Source of the DNA: Streptomyces nigra
Lineage (GTDB): Bacteria > Actinomycetota > Actinomycetes > Streptomycetales > Streptomycetaceae
Length of the DNA: 64,000 nt
Assembly: GCF_003074055.1 (NCBI RefSeq)
Contig: NZ_CP029043.1
Location: 1,240,001 to 1,304,000 of the forward strand
Reading direction: 5' to 3'
Under the pieces are notes generated by a model, which was given only the letters and a program-made list of their open reading frames with translations, was not told the origin of the DNA and did no database searches. Every line of letters starts with the position of its first letter. Position 1 is the stretch's first letter. Below are positions 54,014 through 64,000 of the stretch, one piece after another. The position numbers and the translations under genes were made by a program.

Positions 54014-56526
54014 TCAGCCGCGCAGCACGGCTCCGGTCCGCTCGCCCGCGAGGGCCACCGCGGCGTCCCTCGCGGCCGATGCCTCGTCCACCGTCAGCGT
54101 CCGGTCCGCGGCGCGGAACCGCAGGGCGTACGCCAGCGACTTCCTGCCGTCGCCGAGCTGCTCCTCGTTCTCGTACACGTCGAACAGCCGGATGGCCTCC
54201 AGCAGTTCACCCGCGCCCTCGCGCAGCGCGGCCTCGACCTCGGCGGCCGGGACCGGCTTGTCGACGACGAGGGCGACGTCCTGCGTGGCGACGGGGAAGG
54301 TGGAGATGCTCGGCGCCTGGGGCGTGTCGTCGCCGACCTGCTCCAGCGCGTCCAGGTCCAGCTCCATCGCGCAGGTCCGCGCGGGCAGGTGCAGGGCCTT
54401 CAGGACCCGCGGGTGCAGTTCACCGGCGTGCCCGACGACCCGCTCCGACCCGTCCACGGTGATGACCAGTTCGGCGCAGCGGCCGGGGTGCCACGGCCCG
54501 TACTGCCCGGCGCGGACCGTCAGCGCGGCCCGCGCCTCACGGGCGACGAGCCGGGCCGCCTCGACGGCGTCGGCCCATCCGGCGGGACGCCCGGGGCCCC
54601 ACCAGCCGGCCTGCTCGCGGGCACCGGCGAGGACTGCGGCCACGTGCCGGGGCTGATCGGGCAGCACGGCGTCGAGCGCGGCCAGTTCCTCGTCGGTCGG
54701 GCGCCGGTCCACGGGCAGGTGCCCGGCGGCTGCCCGCTCCTCGCGCGGCTGGAAGACCAGGCCGGTCTCGAACAGCGCGAGGTCGTGCGTGCCGCGTCCG
54801 TCGTTGCGCCGCAGCGCGGCGAGCAGACCCGGCAGCAGCGACGTGCGCAGCGCGGGCTCCTCGTCGTTGAGCGGGTTGACGAGCTTGACGACACGGCGGG
54901 CCGGGTCGTCGGCGTCCAGGCCGAGCTGGTCGAAGATCTGCTCGCTGACGAACGGGTAGTTCGGCGCCTCGACGTAGCCGGTGCCGGCCAGCGCGCGGCC
55001 GACGCGGCGGTGCAGCCGCTGGCGGGCGGTGAGACCGCGGCCGGACGGCGGCTTCGGCAGGGTGGAGGGCAGGTTCTCGTAGCCCTCCAGCCGGATGACC
55101 TCCTCGGCGAGGTCGTTCGGCTCCAGCAGGTCGGGCCGCCAGGACGGCACGGTGACGATCAGCTCGTCCTGCCCGTACACGTCGCAGCCGATCTGCTGCA
55201 GCCGCCGTACGACGGTCTCCCGGCCGTACTCGACGCCCGCGACCTTGTCGGGGTGGTCGGCCGGCGTCGTGATGGTGTGCGGCGCGGACGGCGTGACGAC
55301 CTCGGTGACACCGGCCTCGGCGGTGCCGCCGGCGAGCAGCACCAGCAGGTCGACGGTGCGCTGCGCGGCGGCCGCGGCGGCGGCCGGGTCGACGCCGCGC
55401 TCGAAGCGCCGGGACGCCTCGGAGGACAGCTTGTGGCGGCGGGCCGTACGGGCGATCGACACCTGGTCGAAGTGGGCGGCCTCGATGACGATGTCGGAGG
55501 TCGCGTTCTCCAGGTCCTCGTGATCCGCGATCTCGGTGTTGGCGCCGCCCATGACGCCGGCGAGGCCGATGGGGCCGCGCTCGTCGGTGATGACCAGGTC
55601 CTCGGCGTGGAGCTTGCGCTCGACGCCGTCGAGGGTGACGAGCTTCTCGCCCTCCTCGGCCCGGCGCACGCCGATGGTGCCCTGGACGCGGCTGCGGTCG
55701 TAGGCGTGCAGCGGCTGACCGAGCTCCATCATCACGTAGTTGGTGATGTCGACGGCGAGCGAGATCGGGCGCATGCCGACCTTCTGCAGCCGGCGCTGGA
55801 GCCAGATCGGCGAGCGCGCCTCGGGGCTGAGGCCGGTCACCGTACGGGCGGTGAAGCGGTCGCAGCCGAGCGGGTCCGAGACCTGCACCGGGTAGCCGAA
55901 GGCGTTCGGGCCGGGCACGTCGAGCAGGGCCGGGTCGCGCAGCGGCAGGCCGTAGGCGATGGCGGTCTCGCGGGCGACGCCGCGGATGGACAGGCAGTCG
56001 CCGCGGTTGGCGGTGACGGCGATGTCCAGGACCTCGTCGACCAGTTCGAGCAGCTCGATGGCGTCCTTGCCGACCTCGGTCTCCGGCGGCAGCACGATGA
56101 TGCCGTGGGTGCCGTCGTCGCCCATGCCCAGCTCGTCGCTGGAGCAGATCATGCCGTGGGACGTCTTGCCGTAGGTCTTGCGGGCGCTGATGGAGAAGCC
56201 GCCGGGCAGGGTGGCGCCGGGCAGGACCACGACGACCTTGTCGCCGACGGAGAAGTTGCGGGCGCCGCAGACGATCTCCTGCGGCTCACCGGTGCCGTTG
56301 GCCTGGCCGACGTCGACGGTGCAGAAGCGGATCGGCTTCTTGAAGCCCTCCAGCTCCTCGATGGTCAGCACCTGGCCGACGACCAGCGGGCCCTTGAGGT
56401 CGGCGCCGAGCTGTTCGACGGTCTCGACCTCCAGGCCGGCCGAAATGAGCTTGGCCTGCACGTCGCGGCCGGTCTCGGTGGCCGGCAGGTCGACGTACTC
56501 CCGCAGCCAAGAAAGCGGGACCCGCA

Positions 56527-56527
<1 letters not shown>
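54014..56527 (-). CDS. pheT: Phenylalanine-tRNA ligase beta subunit
   Basis: An 837-residue subunit. It starts [20 protein letters not shown], has a tRNA-binding (EMAP-like) domain at about 45-150, then B3/B4 with the editing site ([18 protein letters not shown]), B5, and a C-terminal FDX-ACB domain ([19 protein letters not shown]). It recognises tRNA-Phe and edits Tyr. ATG 56527 shares one base with the pheS stop (TGATG), giving coupled translation. Confidence 0.97.
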
Positions 56528-57747
<1,220 letters not shown>

Positions 57748-57793
57748 ACGGGGTTGAGGTGAGCGAATGCGCCCGTGGGGCCCGGTCCGGCTC

Positions 57794-58918
57794 TCAGGTG
57801 AGGTACGCCGGTGCCGCCACGGGCAACGTAAATCGGAACAGCGCGCCGCCCCCGGGGGCGCGCCCGACCGTGATGGTGCCGCCGTGGGCTTCGACGATGC
57901 CCTTGACGATGTAGAGCCCGAGGCCGGTGCCGCCGCGCTTGCTGCCCCGCCAGAAGCGGGTGAAGACGCGGTTCATGGACTCCTCCGGGATGCCGGGGCC
58001 TTCGTCGCTCACGGTGACCGACGTGCCGGTGTCCTCTCCCTCGCGGGGGGACGGCGAGGCCGTGATGTCAATGGTGACCGTTCCGTCGCCGTGCCGCACC
58101 GCATTTTCGATGAGGTTGCTCAGCACCTGGTCGATCTTGTCGGGGTCGGCCCACAGGGCGGGCAGCGGCTGCTCGACGCGCAGCAGGAACCGGTCGGCGG
58201 GCTGCCCGGCGGCGACGTACGCCTGGATGTGCCGTCCGACGGCCGCGCCGATGTCGACGGGCTGGCGCCGCACCTCCAGCCGGCCGCTGTCGATCCGCGA
58301 GATGTCGAGGAGCTCGGCGATGAGCCGGGTGACCCGGTCGGCGTCGGCGTCGACGGTCTCCAGCATCAGCCGCTTCTGGTCGTCGGTGAAGCGTTCCCAC
58401 TTGGCGAGCAGCGTCGCGGTGAAGCCCTTGACGGAGGTGAGCGGCGAGCGCAGCTCGTGCGCGACGGTGGCGATCAGCTCGGCGTGGCTGCGCTCGGTGC
58501 GGCGGCGGGCCTCGGTGTCGCGCAGCGAGACGACCACCCGGCGCACGGGCCCGGTCGGTTCGGCGCGGACGTAGCGCACGGCGACCAGCACCTCGCGGCC
58601 GCCCGGCAGCAGGAGGTTGCGCTCGGGCTGGCCGCGGCGGATGGCGAGGCCGCCGTAGGGGTCGGTCAGCTGCCACCAGCGCCGGCCCTCGAGGTCCTCC
58701 AGGGGCAGTGCGGTCTCCAGGCGCCGGCCGAGGGCGCCGGCTGCGGGGACGGCGGTGATGCGCTCGGCGGCGGCGTTGAAGCAGATCACGTGCCCGTGCT
58801 CGTCGGCCACGACGAGGCCGTCGGGCAGATCGTCGGGGTCGATGCCGTGGCAGGCGGTGTCCTCGGACGGCCGTCGCACCTGATGTGCCCCCGGTGCGCT
58901 GCTCGTGCCGACACTCAT
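57794..58918 (-). CDS. Soluble PAS-containing sensor histidine kinase
   Basis: A 374-residue kinase without transmembrane helices. A PAS domain (about 25-140, DGLVVADEHGHVICFNAAAE) is followed by HisKA with the phospho-His in IATVAHELRSPLTSVKGF, then HATPase with N box NLIENAVRHGDG, G1 DEGPGIPEESM and G2 GGTGLGLYIVKG. No response regulator gene is in the window, so it is an orphan. It must sense a cytoplasmic signal. ATG 58918 is preceded by GAGAGGTGGGG. Confidence 0.93.
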   Translation of the reverse strand: MSVGTSSAPGAHQVRRPSEDTACHGIDPDDLPDGLVVADEHGHVICFNAAAERITAVPAAGALGRRLETALPLEDLEGRRWWQLTDPYGGLAIRRGQPERNLLLPGGREVLVAVRYVRAEPTGPVRRVVVSLRDTEARRRTERSHAELIATVAHELRSPLTSVKGFTATLLAKWERFTDDQKRLMLETVDADADRVTRLIAELLDISRIDSGRLEVRRQPVDIGAAVGRHIQAYVAAGQPADRFLLRVEQPLPALWADPDKIDQVLSNLIENAVRHGDGTVTIDITASPSPREGEDTGTSVTVSDEGPGIPEESMNRVFTRFWRGSKRGGTGLGLYIVKGIVEAHGGTITVGRAPGGGALFRFTLPVAAPAYLT

Positions 58919-58970
58919 CCCCGTACCCCACCTCTCACGACGGCTGAGGGGCCCCGAGCTGGTCACCTTA

Positions 58971-59819
<849 letters not shown>

Positions 59820-59877
59820 GCGTTTCTTCACCTTCACAAGTAGTCGACGCCGGGTGCGGGGAACCGCGCCACCGGCC

Positions 59878-59914
59878 AAAGAAAGGACCCGCAGGCGTCA
59901 CAGCCTGCGGGTCC
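59878..59914 (-). terminator. Intrinsic terminator of the infC-rpmI-rplT operon
   Basis: Perfect 12-bp stem (59885-59896 with 59903-59914), loop of 6 nt, then TTTCTTT on the minus strand (59884-59878). It lies 30 nt after the rplT stop. Confidence 0.92.
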
Positions 59915-59943
59915 AGTCACGTCGGCTCAGAGCCAGCGCGGCG

Positions 59944-60327
59944 TCACGCGGCCTTCGGCGCGTTGACGTCGCTCGGGAGCGCCTTCTGGGCGACCTCGAC
60001 GAGCGCGGCGAAAGCGTTGGCGTCGTTGACGGCCAGCTCGGCCAGGATCTTGCGGTCCACCTCGACGTTGGCGGCCTTCAGACCCTGGATGAAGCGGTTG
60101 TACGTGATGCCGTTCGCGCGGGCAGCGGCGTTGATGCGCTGGATCCACAGCTGGCGGAAGTCACCCTTGCGCTTCTTGCGGTCGTTGTAGTTGTAGACCA
60201 GCGAGTGGGTGACCTGCTCCTTGGCCTTGCGGTACAGACGCGAACGCTGACCGCGGTAGCCGGAGGCCTGCTCGAGGATCGCCCGGCGCTTCTTGTGGGC
60301 GTTGACTGCCCGCTTGACGCGTGCCAC
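59944..60327 (-). CDS. rplT: 50S ribosomal protein L20
   Basis: A 127-residue basic ribosomal protein: [40 protein letters not shown], and [20 protein letters not shown]. It binds 23S rRNA early in 50S assembly and in some bacteria represses its own operon. GTG 60327 has AAGGAG 9 nt upstream. It is the last gene of infC-rpmI-rplT. Confidence 0.98.
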   Translation of the reverse strand: MARVKRAVNAHKKRRAILEQASGYRGQRSRLYRKAKEQVTHSLVYNYNDRKKRKGDFRQLWIQRINAAARANGITYNRFIQGLKAANVEVDRKILAELAVNDANAFAALVEVAQKALPSDVNAPKAA

Positions 60328-60430
60328 TTTGTTTAACTCCTTGTAGCGGGGCCGCGGTTGGACTCACACGGCCCGGAATCGATGGGGTCCCGGTCCAGAC
60401 GCACGGCGCTCGTGCGGAGCGCCGCGGACG

Positions 60431-60625
60431 TCACTTGCCGAGAAGCTTCTTGATCTTCGCGGCGTCGCCCGGGGCCATCTCGGCGTTGCCGGTGAGGCGA
60501 CGCGTCACACGGGACGACTTGTGCTCGAGCAGGTGGCGCTTGCCGGCGCGCTCACGGAGCACCTTGCCGGAGCCGGTGACCTTGAAGCGCTTGCTGGCAC
60601 CGCTGTGCGACTTGTTCTTCGGCAT
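60431..60625 (-). CDS. rpmI: 50S ribosomal protein L35
   Basis: A 64-residue basic protein with the full L35 pattern ([20 protein letters not shown], then [17 protein letters not shown]). ATG 60625 has GAGGAGAG upstream. It sits between infC and rplT as in most bacteria. Confidence 0.98.
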   Translation of the reverse strand: MPKNKSHSGASKRFKVTGSGKVLRERAGKRHLLEHKSSRVTRRLTGNAEMAPGDAAKIKKLLGK

Positions 60626-60734
60626 AGCGCCGTTCTCTCCTCGTGGGTGGCGCTCCGGTGCCCGGTCGTGAAACCGGGCACGGTGGAGCGTCGCTCGTTT
60701 GTCGGTTATGTCCTGGGGACGGTGTCCCCCGGGA

Positions 60735-61391
60735 TCACGCCTCGGCGGAGGCCTCGGCAGGAGCCTCGGACTCCACGCCGTTCTCGGTGTCCGCGGCGTT
60801 CTGCGACTTGCCGGGGTTGGCCTTCGCTTCTGCCTTGCGGGCTTCCTGCGCCTGGCGGGCCTCGGCCATCGCCTCGGTCTTCTTCTTGTGCGGACCGAGA
60901 ACCATGATCATGTTTCGGCCGTCCTGCTTCGGGTTCGACTCGACGAAACCGAGGTCCTGGACGTCCTCCGCGAGACGCTGCAGCAGTCGGTAGCCCAGCT
61001 CGGGCCGGGACTGCTCGCGACCACGGAACATGATCGTGATCTTGACCTTGTCGCCCTGCTTGAGGAACCGGACGACGTGACCCTTCTTGGTGTCATAGTC
61101 GTGCGGGTCGATCTTCGGCCGGAGCTTCATCTCCTTGATGACCGTGTGCGCCTGGTTCTTGCGCGCCTCACGGGCCTTCATGGCCGACTCGTACTTGAAC
61201 TTCCCGTAGTCCATGAGCTTGCACACGGGCGGACGGGCGTTCGCCGCGACCTCGACCAGGTCCAGGTCGTACTCCTGCGCAAGCTCCAGTGCCTTGGCCA
61301 GCGGGACGATGCCCACCTGCTCGCCACTGGGACCGACAAGTCGCACCTCGGGAACGCGAATCCGGTCGTTGATGCGGGGCTCGGCGCTGAT
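60735..61391 (-). CDS. infC: Translation initiation factor IF-3, AUC start codon
   Basis: A 218-residue IF-3. The N domain is [20 protein letters not shown], the linker is [20 protein letters not shown], the C domain is [20 protein letters not shown], and an Ala/Glu-rich tail typical of actinobacteria follows. The start is codon ATC at 61391-61389: GAGGAGG lies 4 nt upstream, the family N-terminus follows directly, and no ATG, GTG or TTG is in frame nearby upstream. The first canonical start (GTG) would remove about 15 conserved residues. AUU/AUC starts let IF-3 limit its own synthesis. Confidence 0.93.
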   Translation of the reverse strand: MSAEPRINDRIRVPEVRLVGPSGEQVGIVPLAKALELAQEYDLDLVEVAANARPPVCKLMDYGKFKYESAMKAREARKNQAHTVIKEMKLRPKIDPHDYDTKKGHVVRFLKQGDKVKITIMFRGREQSRPELGYRLLQRLAEDVQDLGFVESNPKQDGRNMIMVLGPHKKKTEAMAEARQAQEARKAEAKANPGKSQNAADTENGVESEAPAEASAEA

Positions 61392-61476
61392 GGATCCTCC
61401 TCGGTTAGCACCACACGGCGGTCTGGCGGACAGCCGCGTATGTCTCTTCTAGACAGACCTAACCGCGCCGAAGCAC

Positions 61477-61507
61477 AAAAAATGCCCCGGACGATCACAG
61501 GCGGGGC
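61477..61507 (-). promoter_or_regulatory. Intrinsic terminator (attenuator) in the infC leader
   Basis: On the minus strand GCCCCG (61507-61502) pairs with CGGGGC (61489-61484) around a 12-nt loop and is followed by A and six T (61482-61477). It lies about 85 nt before the infC start and downstream of a likely promoter, so it should stop part of the transcripts. Confidence 0.7.
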
Positions 61508-61690
61508 TCCAAGCACTTCCGGAGCACCGCCGCGATGCCGCGGGGCGCGATTCGGGCGACTCCATCGTCCGTACGGAACGATGGTGGCCGCCTGACCGGG
61601 GTGACCCGCCGTCCCGGGGGACGGTCAGGTGGGAGATCGGAGCCTCCACTTGTGGGCTGGCGACAGAGGTCTCCAGCCGGTCGTTACACA

Positions 61691-61720
61691 AGGCTAGCAG
61701 GATCCCCGGGGCGGCGCTAA
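61691..61720 (-). promoter_or_regulatory. Probable infC operon promoter
   Basis: -35 TTAGCG (61720-61715) and -10 TAGCCT (61696-61691), 18-nt spacer, on the minus strand. This gives a leader of nearly 300 nt containing several hairpins (for example CATCGT/ACGATG near 61563-61583) and the terminator. Confidence 0.5.
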
Positions 61721-61754
61721 CCGGCCCGCACCAGGGCCCCGCACGCGCGGGGCC

Positions 61755-61760
61755 TATCGT
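61755..61760 (+). promoter_or_regulatory. -10 box of the DUF1844 gene
   Basis: TATCGT lies 7 nt before ATG 61768, with no ribosome site between, indicating a leaderless message. It is back to back with the infC promoter. Confidence 0.5.
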
Positions 61761-61767
61761 GTGGGGC

Positions 61768-62145
61768 ATGAGTGACACCTCCCCCTCGGACAGCCCCGAG
61801 ACCTCCGGCTCCACCGACTTCGACGCCATGACCCGCGACATCGCCGAGGTGCCGGCGGTCGAGGTCATCGTGACCGTCGCGGTCAACCTGATGAGCGCGG
61901 CCGCCGTGAAGCTCGGTCTGACCGAGGAGGGCGACAAGTACAAGGACCTCGACGAGGCCCGCAAGCTGATCCACGCCCTCGCCGGCCTGCTGGACGCGAG
62001 CACGACCGAGATCAGCTCCTTCCACGCCGCCCCGCTGCGCGACGGCCTGAAGTCGCTGCAGCTCGCCTTCCGCGAGGCGTCCGTGGTGCCGGACGAGCCG
62101 GGCCAGGGACCGGGCGAGAAGTACACCGGCCCCGTCTACGGCTAG
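61768..62145 (+). CDS. DUF1844 domain protein
   Basis: A 125-residue acidic protein: a Ser/Asp-rich start, then the DUF1844 core (VEVIVTVAVNLMSAAAVKLG, DLDEARKLIHALAGLLDAS, LQLAFREAS). The family is widespread, is often encoded next to infC, and has no established function. It is divergent from infC, with 376 nt between the starts shared by both promoters and the infC leader. Confidence 0.92.
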   Translation: MSDTSPSDSPETSGSTDFDAMTRDIAEVPAVEVIVTVAVNLMSAAAVKLGLTEEGDKYKDLDEARKLIHALAGLLDASTTEISSFHAAPLRDGLKSLQLAFREASVVPDEPGQGPGEKYTGPVYG

Positions 62146-62155
62146 ATCCTTCTGC

Positions 62156-62884
62156 TCAATCGCGTACGTACAGGGGCTCGCCCGGAGGCGTGGTCCCGGC
62201 CGGCAGCAGTGCCAGGTCGAGGCCGCGCACCAGGCGGGCCCTCAGTGTCTCGTCGGCCGCGAGCCGCTGGGCGACCGACCGCGCCGCCTCCGCGGGCTCG
62301 GCGGCGTCGATGACGAGGGCCAGGGTGCCGTCGGCCCGGCCCGGCCCGAGATGGGCGCGCAGGACGGCGGGCTCGGCGGCCACGACGGCCCGTACGGCCT
62401 CCCGTACGGCCGGGTCGGCCAGCGGGTCCGTGGTCGTACGGCCCTCCGCCACCGCCAGCAGGGAGCGTCCCGTCAGCTCGTAGGGCACGGGTCCGGCCAG
62501 GTCCAGGACGATCGTGTCCGCCTTCTCGTGCGCGGCGGCCTCCAGGGCCGAGCGCAGCGGGACCGCGACCGGGCGGGCCGCCGGGTCCCAGCGGGCGAGG
62601 GACTCGGTGGAGGTGAAGGCGGGCAGCGCGGTGCGGTTCCCGGCCTTGAGGGTGGGGACGGCCATGTCGCTGGTCTTCTCGCGGCGCAGCCCCTTCTCGT
62701 CCTCCTCCACCTCGCCGAGCACGGCCACGACGGGCACCAGCAGCCGGGCGTCCCTGAGTGCCTCGAGGACCGGGCCCTCGGCGGTGCGGTCCTCGGCCCA
62801 GGCGGCGAGCGCGGCGCTCAGCCGGGGGTCGGCGGTGCCGTCGTCGTCGGAGAAGGGTGAGTCGGGAATGTTCTTGTTCGCCAC
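62156..62884 (-). CDS. SseB-like protein
   Basis: A 242-residue protein with the SseB N-terminal domain (ADPRLSAALAAWAEDRTAEG, ARLLVPVVAVLGEVEEDEKG, MAVPTLKAGNRTALPAFTST) and a C-terminal part with IDAAEPAEAARSVAQRLAAD. Streptomyces SseB-like proteins have no firm role; the name comes from a Salmonella secretion protein and is not evidence of secretion here. GTG 62884 follows a -10-like TAGGGT by 8 nt, suggesting a leaderless transcript. Confidence 0.85.
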   Translation of the reverse strand: MANKNIPDSPFSDDDGTADPRLSAALAAWAEDRTAEGPVLEALRDARLLVPVVAVLGEVEEDEKGLRREKTSDMAVPTLKAGNRTALPAFTSTESLARWDPAARPVAVPLRSALEAAAHEKADTIVLDLAGPVPYELTGRSLLAVAEGRTTTDPLADPAVREAVRAVVAAEPAVLRAHLGPGRADGTLALVIDAAEPAEAARSVAQRLAADETLRARLVRGLDLALLPAGTTPPGEPLYVRD

Positions 62885-63033
62885 GGTCACCGACCCTATC
62901 GGGGGGATCCTGCTGCGCTTGTGCGGCCCCGGAAACCCCGATGTGACGCACGGCCCGCCTCGTCCCCCATTTCTGACACGGCTTTCACCTCCGGCTAACG
63001 GACCGCTCAGGTGGGGCGCCCACGATCGCGGCC

Positions 63034-63972
63034 ATGGAGTCTCCCCCACGCCGCCGTGCCCGTCCGCTGCTGTGCGGCGCCCTCGCCGCCGCCGTCGTCC
63101 TGGGCGGCACGGTCCACGGGACATCCCGGGCGCACCGTGCGGCCGGGCCCGTATCGTCGGCGTCCGCGCCGGCGTCCGGGTCCGCCTCGCCGCCGGCGGG
63201 TGAGGAGGCTTCGGTGGAACGTGTGGCACGGCCGACGGTGGACCGCGACGCGCTGCTGGCGCGGGCGATGCGGGAGGTCGACGTCCCGGACGGGGCCCGG
63301 GTGTCGGTGGGCGTGCTGGACCTTGCGTCCGGGGAGAGCGCCACGTTCGGGGAGGGCTCCTTCGACACGGCGAGTGTCGTCAAGGTCGACATCCTGGCGG
63401 CACTGCTGCTGCGCGCCCAGGACGCGGGACGAGGGCTGACGCCCACGGAGCGGGCGGACGCCGCCGCGATGATCGAGCACAGCGACAACGCCGCCGCGTC
63501 CCGGCTGTGGCGGGCGATCGGCGCGGCGGCCGGGCTGGACGCGGCGAACGAGCGGTTCGGCCTCACGGACACGGAGGGCGGCGCCGGGATGCTGTGGGGC
63601 CTGACCCGCACCACGGCCGCCGACCGGCTGCGGCTGCTGCGCCAGGTGTTCGGGGAGGAGTCGGAGCTGGACGCGGCGTCGCGGGCGTATGTACGCACGC
63701 TGATGGGCCGGATCGCGCAGGGGCAGCACTGGGGGGTGTCGGCGGCCGCCGACGGCTCCGGGTGGGCGCTGAAGAACGGCTGGTTGCCGCGTACGGCCAC
63801 GGGCCTGTGGGACGTCAACAGCGTCGGGCGGGTGACGTCCCGGGGACGCGAACTGCCGGTCGCCGTGCTGTCGGACGGCCATACGACCCAGGCGCGCGGG
63901 ATCTCGGTGGTGGAGGCGGCGGCGGTGGCCGCGGTGTCGGTGTTCTCCGGGGACGACGCGTCCTCGGGGTGA
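63034..63972 (+). CDS. Exported beta-lactamase-fold serine hydrolase
   Basis: A 312-residue secreted or membrane-anchored protein with signal helix LLCGALAAAVVLGGTVHG and an Ala/Ser/Pro linker. The class-A beta-lactamase-like domain has SXXK in DTASVVKVDILAALLL, SDN in MIEHSDNAAASRLW, and a KTG-like KNG in WALKNGWLPR. The penicillin-binding core is present, but the Glu of the omega loop is not obvious, so it may be a DD-peptidase-like or inactive relative. ATG 63034 starts the signal peptide. Confidence 0.85.
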   Translation: MESPPRRRARPLLCGALAAAVVLGGTVHGTSRAHRAAGPVSSASAPASGSASPPAGEEASVERVARPTVDRDALLARAMREVDVPDGARVSVGVLDLASGESATFGEGSFDTASVVKVDILAALLLRAQDAGRGLTPTERADAAAMIEHSDNAAASRLWRAIGAAAGLDAANERFGLTDTEGGAGMLWGLTRTTAADRLRLLRQVFGEESELDAASRAYVRTLMGRIAQGQHWGVSAAADGSGWALKNGWLPRTATGLWDVNSVGRVTSRGRELPVAVLSDGHTTQARGISVVEAAAVAAVSVFSGDDASSG

Positions 63973-63975
63973 GGG

Positions 63976-64000
63976 TCAGGCGCCGAGTCCGAAGCGGCCG
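63976..64000 (-). CDS. Possible C-terminus of a minus-strand gene
   Basis: The last 25 bases read on the minus strand as GRFGLGA then TGA (63978-63976), a plausible end of a protein convergent with the beta-lactamase-fold gene. Too little is present to name it. Confidence 0.3.

Overview
The window is chromosomal DNA from a Streptomyces-type actinomycete. The evidence is very high G+C with strong third-position bias, many GTG starts, the C-terminus of the sporulation-septum protein SsgB at the left edge, an NsdA-like TPR regulator, and many genes whose -10 box lies 5 to 8 nt before the start codon (leaderless style). The gene order ssgB, tRNA cluster, cobalamin genes, metNIQ, argH, argRDBJC, pheTS, rplT-rpmI-infC fits the conserved Streptomyces core. 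I identified the genus from memory of the families; no database search was run.

Layout. 1-6.1 kb: end of ssgB, a CGNR zinc-finger protein, small membrane proteins, a thioredoxin-fold protein, a double GNAT, an overlapping pabB-pabC pair for p-aminobenzoate, then tRNA-Gly, tRNA-Cys and three tRNA-Val genes with a terminator. 6.1-10 kb: zinc-ribbon protein, phosphotransferase, a Ser/Thr kinase, and a 209-bp MITE-like element exactly between two convergent stop codons. 10-17.8 kb: SpoU methyltransferase and three corrinoid/siroheme genes (CysG-type cobA, a giant BluB-CobT fusion, cbiET). 18.6-21.6 kb: metNIQ methionine uptake operon preceded by a probable Cys/Met leader peptide. 21.7-29.8 kb: HAD, GNAT, sigma factor, GDPD, PlsC, a TetR-MFS efflux pair and an aldo/keto reductase.

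29.8-41.3 kb is the arginine region: argH, then argC-J-B-D-R on the minus strand with overlapping stops and starts, and ArgR boxes before argH and argC. Between them lie a secreted protein made of two nearly identical repeats and a flavin electron-transfer module (ferric-reductase-like protein, double FMN-binding protein, ApbE). 41.3-43.3 kb is a small, apparently decaying island: RidA-ABM fusion with a probable frameshift, truncated LysR, short unknown genes. 43.4-53.8 kb holds accessory metabolism and regulators, including a MocR/EamA pair whose start codons overlap head to head. 54-61.7 kb is translation machinery: pheS-pheT, two SpoU-like genes around an orphan histidine kinase, and infC-rpmI-rplT. 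infC starts with AUC behind a leader with an intrinsic terminator. 61.7-64 kb: DUF1844, SseB-like and beta-lactamase-fold genes.

No CRISPR array, prophage or intact insertion sequence was seen. The most interesting features are regulatory and repeat elements: the metN leader peptide, the infC leader, the hairpin/T-run between cbiET and cobT, the MITE, and a palindromic repeat inserted in frame in argJ.
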